64,000 nt of DNA from assembly GCF_027947535.2 (NCBI RefSeq), contig NZ_JAAGKO020000014.1, positions 1 to 64,000 on the forward strand, read 5' to 3'. Position numbers and translations under genes: made by a program. This document shows, one piece after another, positions 62,825 to 64,000 of the stretch (position 1 is the first letter of the stretch; each line of letters opens with the position of its first letter). This DNA is from Streptantibioticus silvisoli (GTDB lineage: Bacteria > Actinomycetota > Actinomycetes > Streptomycetales > Streptomycetaceae). The notes beneath the pieces are model-generated. The model was not told where the DNA came from. It was given only the letters and a program-made list of their open reading frames with translations, and made no database searches.

Positions 62825-63481
62825 TCACTTCTTTCTGACGAGCGTGATGCCGTCCGCCATCGGCAGCAAGCAGATTTCGACCCGCTCGTCGGTGTGCAGC
62901 CGGGTGTTCAATGCGCGCACCGCAACGGTGTCGATGTCCGTCACGGCCGGATCGGCGACCCGGCCGAAGAACAACGTGTTGTCCACCACGATCAGCCCGC
63001 CCGGGCGCAGCAGGGACAGCGATTCCTCGTAATAGTGGAGATACCCCGACTTGTCGGCGTCGATGAACACGAAATCGAACTCGGCGCCCTCCTCGCGCAG
63101 CGCCGCGAGCGTGGCACGGGCGTCACCGGCCCGCACCTCGATCCGGTCCGCCACCCCCGCCTCCTGCCAGAAGGGCCTGCCCATGTCGGGCCACTTCGCC
63201 GCGAGGTCACAGGTCACCAGCCGTCCGTCGGCCGGCAGGGCGCGTGCCATGCACAGCGTGCTGTAGCCGGTGAAAGTGCCGATCTCCAGCACGGCGCGGG
63301 CGCCGGTGAGGCCGACGAGCAGCGCGAGCAGCTGGCCCTCCTCGGGCATCACCTGCATCACCCGCGCCGCCGGCACCGTCGCTGTCTCGGCCCGGAGCCC
63401 GGCGAGCACCTCGTCGTCACGCAGGGAGGTGGCCCGCACGTAGTCGAGTAATTCCTGGTTCGCATTGATCTGCTGAGCCAT
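62825..63481 (-). CDS. O-methyltransferase, family 3 (FkbG-like)
   Basis: A 218-aa SAM-dependent O-methyltransferase of the caffeoyl-CoA type. The SAM site is [19 protein letters not shown] (residues 64-82), metal ligands Asp141/Asp143 in [13 protein letters not shown] with catalytic Lys144. FkbG and Asm17 of methoxymalonyl-ACP pathways have this length and pattern. ATG 63481 faces the dehydrogenase gene at 63708. It would methylate hydroxymalonyl-ACP. Confidence 0.92.
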   Translation of the reverse strand: MAQQINANQELLDYVRATSLRDDEVLAGLRAETATVPAARVMQVMPEEGQLLALLVGLTGARAVLEIGTFTGYSTLCMARALPADGRLVTCDLAAKWPDMGRPFWQEAGVADRIEVRAGDARATLAALREEGAEFDFVFIDADKSGYLHYYEESLSLLRPGGLIVVDNTLFFGRVADPAVTDIDTVAVRALNTRLHTDERVEICLLPMADGITLVRKK

Positions 63482-63707
63482 GAGGATACTTTCGTGAAAT
63501 GTCGCAGCGGGGGATTGCGGCCCAGTCTACGAATGGTCCCGGTGGTGTCAACGGTGGATTCCCGAACTCGCACAGGTGTCACTTTCCCGGGAGAAATAGG
63601 GGGGTATTCAGGGGGGTGGGCGCCGCGCTCGCGGATCATGCTGAGAGTGGGGGAAGAGAACAGGGCGGGACGGTCCGTCGGCCGAGCGTTCCCAGGGGAG
63701 GAAACAT

Positions 63708-64000
63708 ATGTTGCGCGAAGAGGCCGAAGACTTCTCGCTCGCCGTTCTCGGTGCGGGCACAATGGGTCTGGGGATCAGCGCGCTCGCGGTGGGGCACGGC
63801 GTACCGGTCACGCTGGTGGAGGCCGACGCGGCGAGAGCCCGGCAGGCGCCGGCCGCGGTCACCGCGCAGTTGCGCATGGCCCAGCTGATGAACGCGCTGC
63901 CGGCGGACCGTGAGTACGGCGAGCTGACCGTCACCGGGTCGCTCGCCGGGGCGGCCGGTGCCACGGTGGTGATCGAAGCCGTCACCGAGGACCTGACGCT
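63708..64000 (+). CDS. 3-hydroxyacyl-CoA dehydrogenase (FkbK-like), runs off the window
   Basis: The first 97 codons of a gene that continues beyond base 64000. The N-terminal Rossmann motif VLGAGTMGLGISALAV (residues 13-28), acidic ribose binder VEAD and VVIEAVTEDLTL are diagnostic of 3-hydroxybutyryl-CoA dehydrogenases. ATG 63708 follows CAGGGGAGG. In methoxymalonyl-ACP clusters this gene (FkbK, Asm13) oxidises glyceryl-ACP. Divergent from the FkbG-like gene. Confidence 0.9.
   Translation, partial: MLREEAEDFSLAVLGAGTMGLGISALAVGHGVPVTLVEADAARARQAPAAVTAQLRMAQLMNALPADREYGELTVTGSLAGAAGATVVIEAVTEDLT

Overview
The window reads as chromosomal DNA of a high-GC actinomycete, most likely Streptomyces or a close relative such as Kitasatospora. 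The evidence is very high third-position GC in real genes, many GTG starts, GTGA/ATGA stop-start overlaps, and typical Streptomyces families (nSTAND/WD40 protein with a helix-turn-helix, XRE-TPR regulator, SARP, type II PKS, secreted GH92 and GH16 enzymes, mycothiol-type DinB-like protein). No rRNA, tRNA, CRISPR array, transposase or attachment site was seen.

Left part (1-27000) is an accessory, arm-like patchwork. It holds a secreted spore-associated-like protein, a translationally coupled pair (small membrane protein with a Leu-Val hexamer repeat plus a Gfo/Idh-like protein), a 20-codon ORF between a strong ribosome binding site and a strong hairpin, a 1293-aa nSTAND protein, an XRE-TPR regulator facing a Cys-tailed hypothetical and a methyltransferase, several TetR/divergent-gene pairs with recognisable palindromic operators, an aldo/keto reductase, a proline iminopeptidase, a kinase-fold phosphotransferase, an ECF sigma factor opposite a DinB-like protein, a GH16 enzyme with a clear -35/-10 promoter, and a two-gene cassette of unknown small proteins. 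Gene debris is frequent: a DppA-like start, an ornithine cyclodeaminase remnant, a truncated WD40 gene and a phosphotransferase fragment.

Middle part (27000-43000) contains a 1428-aa secreted GH92 alpha-mannosidase-like enzyme behind a LacI-type operator, NmrA/epimerase-like oxidoreductases, a TetR/MFS efflux unit with shared TAGAC...GTCTA operators, an HxlR regulator facing an NAD-binding protein, a DUF3500 protein, and an overlapping pair that looks like a type VII secretion substrate pair whose second member has a lysozyme-like domain.

43000-47400 is a compact minimal type II polyketide synthase (KS-alpha, chain length factor, ACP, all overlapping) followed by a SARP activator, with no ketoreductase, aromatase or cyclase beside it. 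47400-53000 has an MFS remnant, secreted proteins, and a toxin-antitoxin-like pair whose Doc-type toxin has lost the Fic catalytic motif.

53700-64000 is the edge of a second biosynthetic cluster that runs out of the window: type II thioesterase, metal-dependent cyclase, MmgE/PrpD protein, StrR-type ParB-like regulator, class III CoA-transferase, CitE-type lyase, short ANL adenylating enzyme, TauD-type dioxygenase, and then an O-methyltransferase and a 3-hydroxyacyl-CoA dehydrogenase of the kind that make methoxymalonyl-ACP. My inference is a dialkylmaleic-anhydride plus methoxymalonyl polyketide pathway of the tautomycin type; the PKS itself would lie to the right, outside this window.
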